Below, in pieces: positions 18,212 to 27,036 of a DNA stretch of 64,000 bases (positions are counted from its first letter, which is position 1; the number at the start of each line of letters is the position of its first letter). Source of the stretch: Paenibacillus marchantiae (lineage in GTDB: Bacteria; Bacillota; Bacilli; Paenibacillales; Paenibacillaceae). Made by a program: the position numbers and the translations under genes. The stretch lies in NCBI RefSeq assembly GCF_028771845.1, contig NZ_CP118270.1, positions 5,394,001 to 5,458,000 on the forward strand, written 5' to 3'. A model generated the notes under the pieces. It saw only the letters and a program-made list of their open reading frames with translations. It was not told the origin of the DNA and ran no database searches.

Positions 18212-18921
18212 GCCCTCATCCTTTCTGCTTCTTTAATGGCCCGGCGACTCTGGACATTTTCCCATCCGGTCAACTGCTCCACTAACCTGCATAACGATTT
18301 TTTATAGTTCCGTGATAACGGCCCCAGACGTATCCGACGATGATGCTCGTTTTCCAGTTTGACTGCTGCAGTCAGTTCATCCCAAGGCAACATCAGCGAT
18401 TCTCCTATCCATACAAATGGACTACCTTCCAGATACGCCCACAAATATCGAGCTTCCAGTTTGCAATCAACGGCATTAATCAAAATGCGCTGAAATGGTA
18501 GTTCTGCTGGTAGGGACTGTTCTTCAAGCAACCGCTTGAGCCAGCCTTTGCCCCTTTCCAGATTGTAACGTTCATAATCACTGACCCAGACACGGATATC
18601 TGCCGTGAGCCATAGATCACGTGACGCAAAGTGTGATGTTTCCATGTCGTAAAGGACGTAATCATAACTCTCCAATTTCTCGCCACTCGCTTCAAGATGA
18701 CTCTCAACCGCTGTTGAAGTTACGAACTGACATGCGATATCAAAACCTTCAAATTCTGTAATACGCAGAGATTGCTGACTTTCCCCAACGCCGTATCCAT
18801 ATTTCTGCTGTAATGTTCCATCAACAAGCAAGACACGTTTACCGGAGGACGCCAGTATTTTGCAAAGGTACAGCATCAGGTCATTCTTCTCGCATAACCC
18901 AGCAAAGATCCATGTTTGCAT
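18208..18921 (-). CDS. Degenerate MinD-like protein of the Tad-like operon
   Basis: A 237-residue cytoplasmic protein whose layout matches a MinD/CpaE fold: a first strand TWIFAGL, then KRVLLVDGTLQQKYGYGV, then YDYVLYDMETSH. The P-loop is replaced by CEKNDLMLYL, with no glycine-rich GKT at all. It appears to be a pseudo-ATPase partner of the next gene. No established family was recognised with certainty. It is coupled downstream by a 4-base overlap. Confidence 0.6.
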   Translation of the reverse strand: MQTWIFAGLCEKNDLMLYLCKILASSGKRVLLVDGTLQQKYGYGVGESQQSLRITEFEGFDIACQFVTSTAVESHLEASGEKLESYDYVLYDMETSHFASRDLWLTADIRVWVSDYERYNLERGKGWLKRLLEEQSLPAELPFQRILINAVDCKLEARYLWAYLEGSPFVWIGESLMLPWDELTAAVKLENEHHRRIRLGPLSRNYKKSLCRLVEQLTGWENVQSRRAIKEAERMRA

Positions 18922-18990
18922 AGCTATCGAATCTCCTTTTAATTTCTTTTAAACGTTGTTACATGAATAATAAATGGTTTTTCCTGCTTT

Positions 18991-20013
18991 TTACTCCCCG
19001 CCCGTCAGCAAGCTTTTCTGCTCATCCGCACTTGAAGCAGATGCTGCAGAATCATTGCTCCCTGTACCCGTCGTTCCGCCGCTACCAGAACCATCATTCC
19101 AGATGACCCCATCAGTAGATGAAGAGTTATTCGCTCCAGGGCGACTATTGTATGAAACGGAGGACTGTGCAACGTCCTGCTCCACACCTTGGGAGGGCGC
19201 TGAGATGGATGCGGCGAGTGAGCTTTCTAACGAACTCCGTACTTGCCGCGCTAACTCCACTTCAGCCCGACGTACAAGATTAGGATCACTCTCCAGCAGT
19301 TTTAACACTTCATTGTTAGCAGGGTATGTCGGGATCGCTGGTGTCTGGAACTGTGGTTCTACATAGGTTAAGGCATAGATTGAAGCTTTATGTAAATAGG
19401 CATCTACAATTGCACTTGAAAGGGATAGGATCTCCTCCTCCGTCATCGTAATCCATAGTGTAGCTGCATTTAATCTTTGGACTTTCTTTTTGGACAGGAG
19501 AATGTAGTCTTGACCCGTTGGAAACTGAATACGAATATCAATGATGTCTCCCTTAGCAAGTGAAGAAGGTAATAACACAACCTGTAGTTCACGATTCCTT
19601 AGATCCGGCGGTGCCGGGGTATCTTCATACACCATTTCAGTTGTAATGGCTGTTCCCTTTTTTAATTCTATTTTCGCCACTTGACCATCCATCTGCTTGG
19701 AGCTGGACCAAAGATTCCTTGGTGCCTGTGCATCCGGAACGGCTATGAGTTTGATATCCTCGGGCAATATCGACTCTCCTGCTTCAACATCCCGTATTGT
19801 CACCCATCCCTGTGCCCCCGAGTTCCATTGTTGCATCAATTCAGCTTCTTTTTGTTCGTAGGCTGATGAGTATCGGGCCTCCACTTCAGACCTCGTATCA
19901 CTCATGGTTTTGACATTGTAAATGACATATGCCCCAAACAACAAACCGATTGCTCCTGCTCCCGTCAATCCAGCGTAAATCAGTTGGCGGCTTTGTTTTC
20001 TTAATTTAGACAA
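18991..20013 (-). CDS. SAF-domain protein (CpaB/RcpC-like)
   Basis: The 340-residue protein has a membrane helix at about 12-31 and a SAF-type beta-clip domain (about 68-125, VTIRDVEAGESILPEDI and KKGTAITTEMV). A CpaB-like core follows (about 140-210), and then a long low-complexity Ser/Gly/Thr-rich tail from about 275. CpaB/RcpC proteins work in the periplasm or outer face of Tad systems. Since no outer membrane exists here, it may bind the wall or glycan. It is the second gene of the operon. Confidence 0.8.
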   Translation of the reverse strand: MSKLRKQSRQLIYAGLTGAGAIGLLFGAYVIYNVKTMSDTRSEVEARYSSAYEQKEAELMQQWNSGAQGWVTIRDVEAGESILPEDIKLIAVPDAQAPRNLWSSSKQMDGQVAKIELKKGTAITTEMVYEDTPAPPDLRNRELQVVLLPSSLAKGDIIDIRIQFPTGQDYILLSKKKVQRLNAATLWITMTEEEILSLSSAIVDAYLHKASIYALTYVEPQFQTPAIPTYPANNEVLKLLESDPNLVRRAEVELARQVRSSLESSLAASISAPSQGVEQDVAQSSVSYNSRPGANNSSSTDGVIWNDGSGSGGTTGTGSNDSAASASSADEQKSLLTGGE

Positions 20014-20039
20014 AAGAGGCTCTCCTTTCGCAATCTCTT

Positions 20040-21518
20040 CTAATCATGTACTCTTTTTCTTGCAAAGAATGAACGTTTCTTGGGAAGCTGCCCCATCATA
20101 TGAGTCAAAATATGAGCAAAAACCTTATCCATCTGCGGTTCCCGATCAAAGGGATCGATATGTAAAGGCAGACCGTAGACACTGGAAGTGTCCAACGTTT
20201 TGCGCATGCGCTGAACGGCGTCAGCTGCTGCGAGTGGCAAGCAGTAGATCCATTTGTCTCTTGGGTACCGGTTGTGTGAACGGACAAAAGATCCAATCTC
20301 AGCTTGTCTCCATTCGGCACCGGAACCTATAACAATGGGTAAGTCAGCTCTGAGAAACTCTTCAAGCCGGTTCTGATCCTGACCACTGCCCAGATCCATC
20401 ACAATGAACTGATAGCTGCCTCCCAATAAAGACAGGATGTCTGCACGTCCCGATTGTTTCCAGTAATGTACACCATCCACAGCAAACTGTCTGCTTGCTG
20501 GCACGGGTTTACCTGCATGCGCCACTTGTTGAATCCGTGCAAACGATTGGGAACGTGGCGACATCTCGATTATGGCCACTTTGAAGTTCTGCCGCTCCAG
20601 ATAGTGACTGATGGCTATGGCCGTATGCGTAACCCCAACTCCGGATGATGCCCCCGTCAAAGCGATCACTCTTGTCCCTCCGCTTATCGTCACCGTCGTT
20701 TCTGAACCACCAGCCGCTATTCCCGGTCTGCGCAGCAGCTCCTTACGAACTTCATCAGCCGATTGAAAGCGCTCATTCGGATTCAGTCGCAACAACCTTC
20801 TCGCAACAGGAATATAGGTACGTGGAACATCACTGCGAATGGAGCTCTCAACTCCCTGAATCCATTCCGTATAAGTTCCACAAGTCATGAGATAGAGCAA
20901 CAATGCTCCAAGCCCGTACAGGTCAGAACGCGCATCAGTCTGTCCTGAACCATATTGTTCTGGTGCAGCGAAGCCGGCCGTTCCCAATTTAACCGTATCA
21001 TCGACTCTTTGTGCTTTATAGCTCCGCGCTATCCCAAAATCAATCAGTCTCACTTCATGTTCCGGTGTAATCATAATGTTGGATGGTTTCAAATCCCGAT
21101 AGATGACAGGTGGGTCCAGACTGTGCAAATAACTTAATACATCCAGCAGCTGAAGCACAAACTCGGTCATATGTTCAAGCGGAATCTTCCCCCGACATTG
21201 CTTGAAATAGTCACTAAGTGTCAATCCCTCAATGTACTCCATAACAAGATAGGTATACCCCAGCTCATCCGGTACAAAAAAATCTACGATTTGCGGTAAT
21301 CTGGGATGCCTCAGAGATGTAAGAAGAGCAGCTTCTGACTCCATACTGCCTTCGTATGGCATCGCCGTCACGCTTTCTTTGATCGCCCAGGTTTTGCCTG
21401 GCAACTTCAAATCCTCTGCTTCATATACATGACTCATTCCACCCGAACCGAGAATGGACACAATACGGTACCTTCCCCCCAGCAGGCTTCCACGCTCGAG
21501 CCTAGCCGGATGTCTCAT
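20040..21518 (-). CDS. Ser/Thr protein kinase fused to a MinD-like domain
   Basis: The 492-residue protein begins with a full Hanks-type kinase domain (about 17-265). It has the glycine loop GSGGMSHVYEA, Lys48 in WAIKES, YRDLKPSN (Asp142) and IDFG (Asp160). No transmembrane segment or PASTA repeats follow. After a linker the C-terminal part (about 290-480) reads VIALTGASSGVGVTHTAIAIS, a MinD-like first strand and P-loop with Val in place of the catalytic Lys. The ATG at 21518 is preferred over an upstream one because AAGGAGGAG lies just before it. As first gene of the Tad-like operon it probably regulates assembly by phosphorylation. Confidence 0.85.
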   Translation of the reverse strand: MRHPARLERGSLLGGRYRIVSILGSGGMSHVYEAEDLKLPGKTWAIKESVTAMPYEGSMESEAALLTSLRHPRLPQIVDFFVPDELGYTYLVMEYIEGLTLSDYFKQCRGKIPLEHMTEFVLQLLDVLSYLHSLDPPVIYRDLKPSNIMITPEHEVRLIDFGIARSYKAQRVDDTVKLGTAGFAAPEQYGSGQTDARSDLYGLGALLLYLMTCGTYTEWIQGVESSIRSDVPRTYIPVARRLLRLNPNERFQSADEVRKELLRRPGIAAGGSETTVTISGGTRVIALTGASSGVGVTHTAIAISHYLERQNFKVAIIEMSPRSQSFARIQQVAHAGKPVPASRQFAVDGVHYWKQSGRADILSLLGGSYQFIVMDLGSGQDQNRLEEFLRADLPIVIGSGAEWRQAEIGSFVRSHNRYPRDKWIYCLPLAAADAVQRMRKTLDTSSVYGLPLHIDPFDREPQMDKVFAHILTHMMGQLPKKRSFFARKRVHD

Positions 21519-21543
21519 ATAGACTCCTCCTTGTGTGCATAAC

Positions 21544-21614
21544 AAAAAAGGGAAAGCTTCACCGAAGCGGAACAGACCGGATATCCGGACTCTTCACTTC
21601 GGGATGCTTTCCCT
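21544..21614 (-). terminator. Long branched terminator between RlmM and the kinase operon
   Basis: On the minus strand AGGGAAAGC ... GCTTTCCCT closes a 71-base structure ending in TTTTTT. Inside are CCGAAG/CTTCGG and CCGGAT/atCCGG stems. It sits between the methyltransferase stop and the kinase start. Confidence 0.75.
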
Positions 21615-21697
21615 CAACTTGTTATGGTTAATATTGGTATCATTATAGTATAGGCAATAAGGTATTGTAAAGCATAAAGTTTAATGCCTTTAATAAC

Positions 21698-22747
21698 TTA
21701 ATACTTAATCATATATAGCGTAATTTCTTCACGGTTGTGAAACAACTGTTTGGAACGCTGAATCTGCATCCGGGAGCGCTCAAATGTATCGATGACTTCT
21801 TTAATCAAAGCGAGCGGCTTCTTATGCAATAACTTCACCGTTACAACTGCTGTTCCCCCTGATTGAAGACTGTATAACAGATCCGATATAAGACGGCTCA
21901 TCAGCTTGGGGCTCCAGCTCATATCACATACGAGCAGATCAAATTCCCCTTCGCGGAAACGTACATCACCGGCATTTTTTTTCAAAAAGGTCAGTTTGGG
22001 CGATTCCAGCAGGGTCGCATCCATCTTGGCCGGATCAACAGCTGTAACTTCAAGCCCGCGCTCAAGCAGGAAAGAGGTCCATCCACCTGGTGCAGCACCG
22101 ATGTCCAATGCTTTGTGAAAAGAAGTAAAGTCGATGCCAAATGTCTGCTCCGCTTCAAGCAATTTGAATTTGGCGCGGGAGATTTGCCCCTCTTCCTTCT
22201 GAAAACGAACTGCTCCGCCACTCCAGTCCGACAGATTTTGATCAGGTCTGGATACACCGGCATATAACATGTCATCTGTTACGAAGACAGATATAACATG
22301 ATCCGCATCACGAACAACCCACTCACACCCAAGATCATCCAGCTTCTCAGTCAATAGCTGTTTCAAAGAAGCAGCGTTCTCCTGCCAGAAGGCACCTTCG
22401 GTTTTACGAACTTGTAATGTAACTTTAGTGCCTGTTAACTCCGTATGGTTCAACACAAATGAAATCAATTTTTCCATTGCTTGCGCTGAATCTTCCGTAT
22501 TTTCCTGAAATTGAACAGGTTGAATATGACGTAAAAACGTCGGGCTTTCTTCCAAAAGCTTGATCGCTACCTCTTCTTCCGCAATCGGAAGACCGGCAAG
22601 CAGAATCTCACCTGGTACGAGTACCGTGCTCTTTACTGCCCCGAACGTACGGCGCAATTCCTCCTGAGCATAGGGCGCAAAACCATGATTGGCTGTGCAA
22701 ATAAAACGGGAGAAGTCTCCTTCACCCCAAGATGACTGTGTACTCAA
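21698..22747 (-). CDS. RlmM-like rRNA 2'-O-methyltransferase
   Basis: The 349-residue SAM-dependent enzyme has an N-terminal THUMP-like region (about 10-170) and an FtsJ/RrmJ-type Rossmann fold (about 205-349). LDIGAAPGGWTSFL is the SAM loop, LLVCDMSWSP supplies the catalytic Asp, and VVTVKLLHKKP the second Lys. E. coli RlmM (about 366 residues) methylates C2498 of 23S rRNA; the target here is not proven. It lies 6 bases after the ABC ATPase gene and is the last gene of that operon, before a strong terminator. Confidence 0.82.
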   Translation of the reverse strand: MSTQSSWGEGDFSRFICTANHGFAPYAQEELRRTFGAVKSTVLVPGEILLAGLPIAEEEVAIKLLEESPTFLRHIQPVQFQENTEDSAQAMEKLISFVLNHTELTGTKVTLQVRKTEGAFWQENAASLKQLLTEKLDDLGCEWVVRDADHVISVFVTDDMLYAGVSRPDQNLSDWSGGAVRFQKEEGQISRAKFKLLEAEQTFGIDFTSFHKALDIGAAPGGWTSFLLERGLEVTAVDPAKMDATLLESPKLTFLKKNAGDVRFREGEFDLLVCDMSWSPKLMSRLISDLLYSLQSGGTAVVTVKLLHKKPLALIKEVIDTFERSRMQIQRSKQLFHNREEITLYMIKY

Positions 22748-22753
22748 AATGTG

Positions 22754-23533
22754 TTACCCTCCAGAACGTACGCGAATCCAGGGACGTCCATCATCCCACT
22801 GGATATCAACCGGAACATCGTACGTATGCTTAATTGTATCTTGTGTTAAAACTTCATGTTTGGGCCCTGCCGCAGCAATACGTCCATCGCGGATCAAGGC
22901 CACGTGTGTGAACAAAGGTACGATCTCTTCGACGTGATGAGTCACATAAACGACAGTGATATTTCGCTTACGCAGTCGATCAATTTCGGCCAACATTTTC
23001 TCGCGTTCATACAGATCGAGTCCGGCACAAGGCTCGTCCATAATCAGCAATTTGGGATCTGCCATCAATGAACGAGCCAGCATCACTTTTTTGCGTTCTC
23101 CTTGAGAAAGGGTGCCGAGCGAATGATTAGCCAGTTTTGCAAAGCCCATTTCATCAAGCAGGTTCAATGCTTTGGCCTTCACATCATCCGGGATCGTTTG
23201 ATAGAAACGCAAAAAAGCATAAGCTCCTGTTGCGACAATTTCCCACACCGGATCTCGAGGTGTCAGTTTCTCAATCAATGTCTGACTGATATAACCAATT
23301 TCTTTCCGAACCTCCCGCACATCACATTGACCATACAGATTGCCCAATACTTCAATGCGCCCCTGACTTGGAAACATATATCCATTCATCATTTCCAGCA
23401 GCGTTGTTTTACCTGAACCATTACGCCCAAGAATCACCCAATGCTCGCCTTCTTTAACATGCAGATCAACGTCATCCAGAATCTGATTGTCTTCCCTTCT
23501 AAGAGAGACATGCTCCATCGAGATTACACTCAT
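22754..23533 (-). CDS. ABC transporter ATP-binding protein (YlmA-like)
   Basis: A single 259-residue ABC ATPase domain. Walker A is GRNGSGKTT (about 37), the signature is LSQGERKKVMLA, Walker B is LLIMDEPCAGLD, and the switch His lies in YVTHH. No permease gene is next to it, as is usual for Bacillales YlmA/ModF-like proteins, so its membrane partner is unknown or it acts alone. It overlaps the thioredoxin-like gene by 4 bases. Confidence 0.85.
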   Translation of the reverse strand: MSVISMEHVSLRREDNQILDDVDLHVKEGEHWVILGRNGSGKTTLLEMMNGYMFPSQGRIEVLGNLYGQCDVREVRKEIGYISQTLIEKLTPRDPVWEIVATGAYAFLRFYQTIPDDVKAKALNLLDEMGFAKLANHSLGTLSQGERKKVMLARSLMADPKLLIMDEPCAGLDLYEREKMLAEIDRLRKRNITVVYVTHHVEEIVPLFTHVALIRDGRIAAAGPKHEVLTQDTIKHTYDVPVDIQWDDGRPWIRVRSGG

Positions 23534-23847
23534 TTTAGCACCGCCTTTCGGATTTCCCCTAACAGATGCTCGACAGAGTTCATCCGATAAACCATTCTGG
23601 GCACATCATGTTCTCCATCAAACAGCATAACCGCAGGCACGCTCGAAATCTGAAACTGCTGTACAAGTTCCGGGATATCGTGAATATTCATCTCGGTCAA
23701 AATCCCTTCGGGCAGCAAATGTTCGGCGATCTCAAGCATTCGACGCGCTGCTGCACAAGTTCCGCATAGCGGGGTATAGATAAATACAGCCTGAGGCATG
23801 CCTTCCCATACACCACGCATTAACATTTTGGTCGTAATCGGCTTCAT
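23530..23847 (-). CDS. Thioredoxin family protein
   Basis: A 105-residue thioredoxin fold with a CGTC active site (TPLCGTCAAARR, about residue 29) and the cis-Pro in SSVPAVMLF. It has no signal peptide, so it is a cytoplasmic thiol-disulfide protein, similar to YtpP. It is joined by one- and four-base overlaps to its neighbours in a compact operon running from the HAD gene to RlmM. Confidence 0.88.
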   Translation of the reverse strand: MKPITTKMLMRGVWEGMPQAVFIYTPLCGTCAAARRMLEIAEHLLPEGILTEMNIHDIPELVQQFQISSVPAVMLFDGEHDVPRMVYRMNSVEHLLGEIRKAVLK

Positions 23848-24185
23848 CAGCTTTCTTCTCCCGCAGCAACTCGCAGCATAACCTCGCCCGACATCGGACC
23901 ATTATGGACGGTAACAGAGTCTGGTTTATTGCTGTACAACAATTCGTACATCTGACGTTTGCCATACATGCTGGACGTGTGCAAATAGATCTGGCGTGGA
24001 AACAAACCTTCCCGGACGATCGAAGCAGCAACTTCTCCGCCATTCGGTGAATCTGGACCCAGTTCAAAATCCAGGGATAGAATGTCCACGTCACCTTCTC
24101 TAAGCAGCATCAGGCATTCTTCTGCATTGGTAGCCAGAACAAACCCTTTCGGACATGCCCGGTAATCATCCAAAAAAACATGCAT
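23847..24185 (-). CDS. Cyclic-phosphate processing receiver-like (cREC) domain protein
   Basis: The 112-residue single-domain protein has a receiver-like fold: FLDDYRACPKGF at the N-terminus, ILSLDFELG at the phospho-acceptor strand, and LHTSS in place of the switch Thr. These fit the cREC family, proposed by comparative genomics to act on cyclic phosphate or nucleotide ligands. Such proteins are often mislabelled. It is fully soluble and sits between an endonuclease IV gene and a thioredoxin-like gene. The role is inference only. Confidence 0.7.
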   Translation of the reverse strand: MHVFLDDYRACPKGFVLATNAEECLMLLREGDVDILSLDFELGPDSPNGGEVAASIVREGLFPRQIYLHTSSMYGKRQMYELLYSNKPDSVTVHNGPMSGEVMLRVAAGEES

Positions 24186-24205
24186 TACAATCGCTCCTCT
24201 CCCAT

Positions 24206-25054
24206 TTAAAGCCAGGAACGCATGAGTTCAATGTCACCACGGTGTGTTCCATCTTCGCCTGATTCTGTTTCCAGGACAACTACCGCTTGCTGAAATTCAG
24301 GCGCACATAACAGTTCCTGCATGGCTTTTTTCCCTATATAACCCTGTCCAATCCGTGCATGTCTGTCCTTGCATGAACCGGAAGGATATTTCGAATCATT
24401 AAAGTGAACAGCCGCAAGAGCATCCCAGTATCCCAGCAGTCTGCCTTTCTCCAGCATGGATGCCTCATTGCCTGACGTCCACATGCCTGAAGCAAAAGCA
24501 TGACACGTGTCAAAACAAAAAGCAATATGTTCAGGATACCGGCTTAGCTTACGAATCTGTATCAACTCTTCCATCGTCGTACCCATGGGACCATGATCCC
24601 CAGCCTGATTTTCAAGCAGAACCTTAGCCTGTCCATCCCAATCTGCTAAAGCGGCATCCAGACAGGATATGAGATTCTGATATCCTTCAAGTGGTTCATT
24701 GCTCTTGAGATGTCCAAAATGGACTACAGTCCCTACTGAACCGCAGGCATCTGCAATATGCAGATCATTTTGTATCGATGCGATGGTTGCATGAAAACCC
24801 GCCTCTCCTCGGGTTTTGCCCAAAGCTGGATTCGTGGGATAGGGTGAGTGGGCAATGGAAGATATCCCCTGCTTCTCACACCAATCCCGACACTGTTCAG
24901 CATCTTTGAGGTCCAGTTCTTTCAAGCCAAGGCTCCGCGGGTTCTTCGGAAAATATTGAAATGCCGTAGCCCCCATCTCATATGCTCGCTTGGCTGCCTG
25001 AAGAAATCCACCTCTGGTGCTGACATGTGCCCCGATTCCACTTTTAAGCCTCAT
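24206..25054 (-). CDS. nfo: Deoxyribonuclease IV (AP endonuclease)
   Basis: The 282-residue TIM-barrel zinc enzyme cleaves DNA 5' of abasic sites in base-excision repair. GAHVS at the N-terminus, LLENQAGDHGPMGTT, CFDTCHAFASG, HFNDSKYPSGSCKDRHARIGQG and VLETES carry the metal ligands. Length is normal for the family. Its 5' end overlaps the Fpg/Nei gene by 11 bases, putting the glycosylase and AP endonuclease of one repair pathway in one operon. Confidence 0.95.
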   Translation of the reverse strand: MRLKSGIGAHVSTRGGFLQAAKRAYEMGATAFQYFPKNPRSLGLKELDLKDAEQCRDWCEKQGISSIAHSPYPTNPALGKTRGEAGFHATIASIQNDLHIADACGSVGTVVHFGHLKSNEPLEGYQNLISCLDAALADWDGQAKVLLENQAGDHGPMGTTMEELIQIRKLSRYPEHIAFCFDTCHAFASGMWTSGNEASMLEKGRLLGYWDALAAVHFNDSKYPSGSCKDRHARIGQGYIGKKAMQELLCAPEFQQAVVVLETESGEDGTHRGDIELMRSWL

Positions 25055-25865
25055 GCTGGCAATCCGGACAGAAGAAAGCCTTCTTGCCCGTAATTTCCAC
25101 GCGAGCTATCGTTCCCCCACAACGAGGACAAGTTTCCCCTTCACGATCATACACTCGGCACTGCTCGTCAAAACTTCCCGTCTTGGTATCTCCCTGCATC
25201 AACGGCATTTCCATATAACCGCCTTCCGAGGCAGCTTCCCGCAACACGGATTGCACAGAATGGTACAAACGTGCTGTGAGTTCAGACGAAGCAGCAATAT
25301 TTTGCGTCTTGGAGCTTGGTCTCAGGCCTGCTGCAAATGCAATCTCATCCGAATAACAATTTCCGATTCCAGCAATAATGTGTTGATTAACCAGTGTAGT
25401 TTTGAGTGTACCCCGGCGTCCTTTCAACAGGGCAGCAAAACGTTCTGCATTCATGCGCCGATCAAGAGGTTCAGGTCCAAGGTCAGACATGGCCTCTTCC
25501 GTCTCTTTGGAAGTAAGCAGATGCAGATATCCTAAACGGAGCCCGATAAAGAATAAAGTATATTCTCCAAACTGAATTTCCACTTGAGTGGAACGATCAG
25601 GGCGTTCAGCTTCTGTACCCCAGAAAATCATTCCGCCCAGCATAAGGTGCAGCACAAGCCGCTTACCATTAGCCAGATGAAAAATCAAATGTTTGGCCCG
25701 GCGCTCTACAAATATGATACGATTGCCTGTCAGTTCACGGGTGAACACATCAGGATCAGTATTAATCGACTTTTCACGGTTAACCACCACACCTGTAATC
25801 GGCAAATCGAGTATTTTCTCGGACAGCAAGGTCCGGTAGTTTTCCATTTCCGGCAATTCCGGCAT
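25044..25865 (-). CDS. Fpg/Nei-family DNA glycosylase
   Basis: A 273-residue bifunctional DNA glycosylase/AP lyase. The start at 25865 is required because the mature enzyme begins MPELPE, with Pro2 as nucleophile and Glu3. The helix-two-turn-helix NQHIIAGIGNCYSDEI and a C-terminal zinc finger (CPRCG and CPDCQ) complete the family pattern. MEN instead of VET after MPELPE marks it as the second Fpg/Nei paralogue common in Bacillales, so the preferred lesion is uncertain. It lies 7 bases after the HAD phosphatase gene. Confidence 0.9.
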   Translation of the reverse strand: MPELPEMENYRTLLSEKILDLPITGVVVNREKSINTDPDVFTRELTGNRIIFVERRAKHLIFHLANGKRLVLHLMLGGMIFWGTEAERPDRSTQVEIQFGEYTLFFIGLRLGYLHLLTSKETEEAMSDLGPEPLDRRMNAERFAALLKGRRGTLKTTLVNQHIIAGIGNCYSDEIAFAAGLRPSSKTQNIAASSELTARLYHSVQSVLREAASEGGYMEMPLMQGDTKTGSFDEQCRVYDREGETCPRCGGTIARVEITGKKAFFCPDCQHEA

Positions 25866-25872
25866 CGTACAT

Positions 25873-26682
25873 CTACCCCTTCTTGGATGCTTGGCTTGTC
25901 GTCTGCGACAGCCACTCAATCAGTTTATGCAAATCTTCAAACACATGATCAGGACGAACCTTGGTCGCCTGGATGTGGCTATCCATATTGTCCCGTGTCG
26001 TTATTCCAGTAAGAACCAGCAGGGTCTCGCAACCCGCAGCTGCTCCTGCCGCAATATCTGTACGCATATTGTCTCCGATTACAGCAACTTCATCAGACTT
26101 TAAGTTCAATCGGCTAATAGCCGACTTCATAATAATACTTGACGGTTTGCCAATGACGGTAGGATGAACTCCGGTTGCTGCTTCTATCGCTGCCCCAATC
26201 GTCCCCGCTCCCGGCGTAAGCCCATCATCAGAAGGTAGCTGCAAATCAGGATTGGTCATGACAGATTTAGAACCGTCATTGATCCAGCGAAGCGCTTTGG
26301 TCAATTTATGATAGGAAAATTCACGATCAATTCCTTGTATAACGTAATCAGGTTCATCATCTGTTAGTGTAAGCCCTGCAGCTTCTATCGCTTGCAAAAG
26401 CCCTTCTTCTCCGATACAAGCCACTTTCGCACCCGGAGACTCTTGTGCCACGTATTCCGCAGCCGCCACCGCAGAAGTACATACCTGAGATGCATCAGCG
26501 GGGATACCCATCCCGTTCAGATGATCTGCCACACCTTGTGGTGTACGAGAAGAATTATTAGTCACAAATAAATAAGGCGTGCCTTGTTCATTCAATGTCT
26601 GAATAAGCTTATCGGCTCCTTCGATACGATGTCTGCCATGATAGAGCGTACCATCCAGGTCGATCAGATAGGCCTTAATCAT
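25873..26682 (-). CDS. HAD-IIA family sugar-phosphatase (NagD/YutF type)
   Basis: The 269-residue cytoplasmic phosphatase has the catalytic LIDLDGTLYHG (two Asp at about 7 and 9), FVTNNSSRTPQGV (motif II), and KPSS with AVIGDNMRTDIAAG (motifs III/IV). This is the TIGR01457-type HAD-IIA group (NagD, AraL, YutF). The ATG at 26682 is preferred over a GTG three codons upstream for its spacing from AAAGGAAG. It is the first gene of the operon that includes Fpg/Nei and Nfo. Confidence 0.9.
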   Translation of the reverse strand: MIKAYLIDLDGTLYHGRHRIEGADKLIQTLNEQGTPYLFVTNNSSRTPQGVADHLNGMGIPADASQVCTSAVAAAEYVAQESPGAKVACIGEEGLLQAIEAAGLTLTDDEPDYVIQGIDREFSYHKLTKALRWINDGSKSVMTNPDLQLPSDDGLTPGAGTIGAAIEAATGVHPTVIGKPSSIIMKSAISRLNLKSDEVAVIGDNMRTDIAAGAAAGCETLLVLTGITTRDNMDSHIQATKVRPDHVFEDLHKLIEWLSQTTSQASKKG

Positions 26683-27036
26683 ATACAGCACTTCCTTTCT
26701 TTATTCCATTAACATTTCATGTCCTTAACCATTTGCATCGAACTTCAATGCTAACCTATGTATACAGTACATAAAAATGGCTTGCTCGCATCTGCACGCA
26801 ACACGTCGAACCGAATCGAACACGGACGTCTAGCCCCGCGCGTCTTCTGTACAAGCTTGTCATTTCCTGCGCTTTCCCGGAAAATAATTGAATCATTTCC
26901 CTGCTCATATTGCCCATCCTACACGCTTTCCGGCCAGATTGCAAAAGGGACCTCGGGAGTAACTTCCCCTCAGTCCCGTGCAATTAACGGCTTGTTCTCC
27001 CGTCTTGTTTGGCTGTACTGTTTCGCACATCCACCA
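26683..27036. other. Intergenic region between HAD phosphatase and RNase Z
   Basis: About 350 bases. Short open frames occur on both strands but none has a good ribosome binding site or recognisable protein. No hairpin terminator stands out. Confidence 0.4.
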
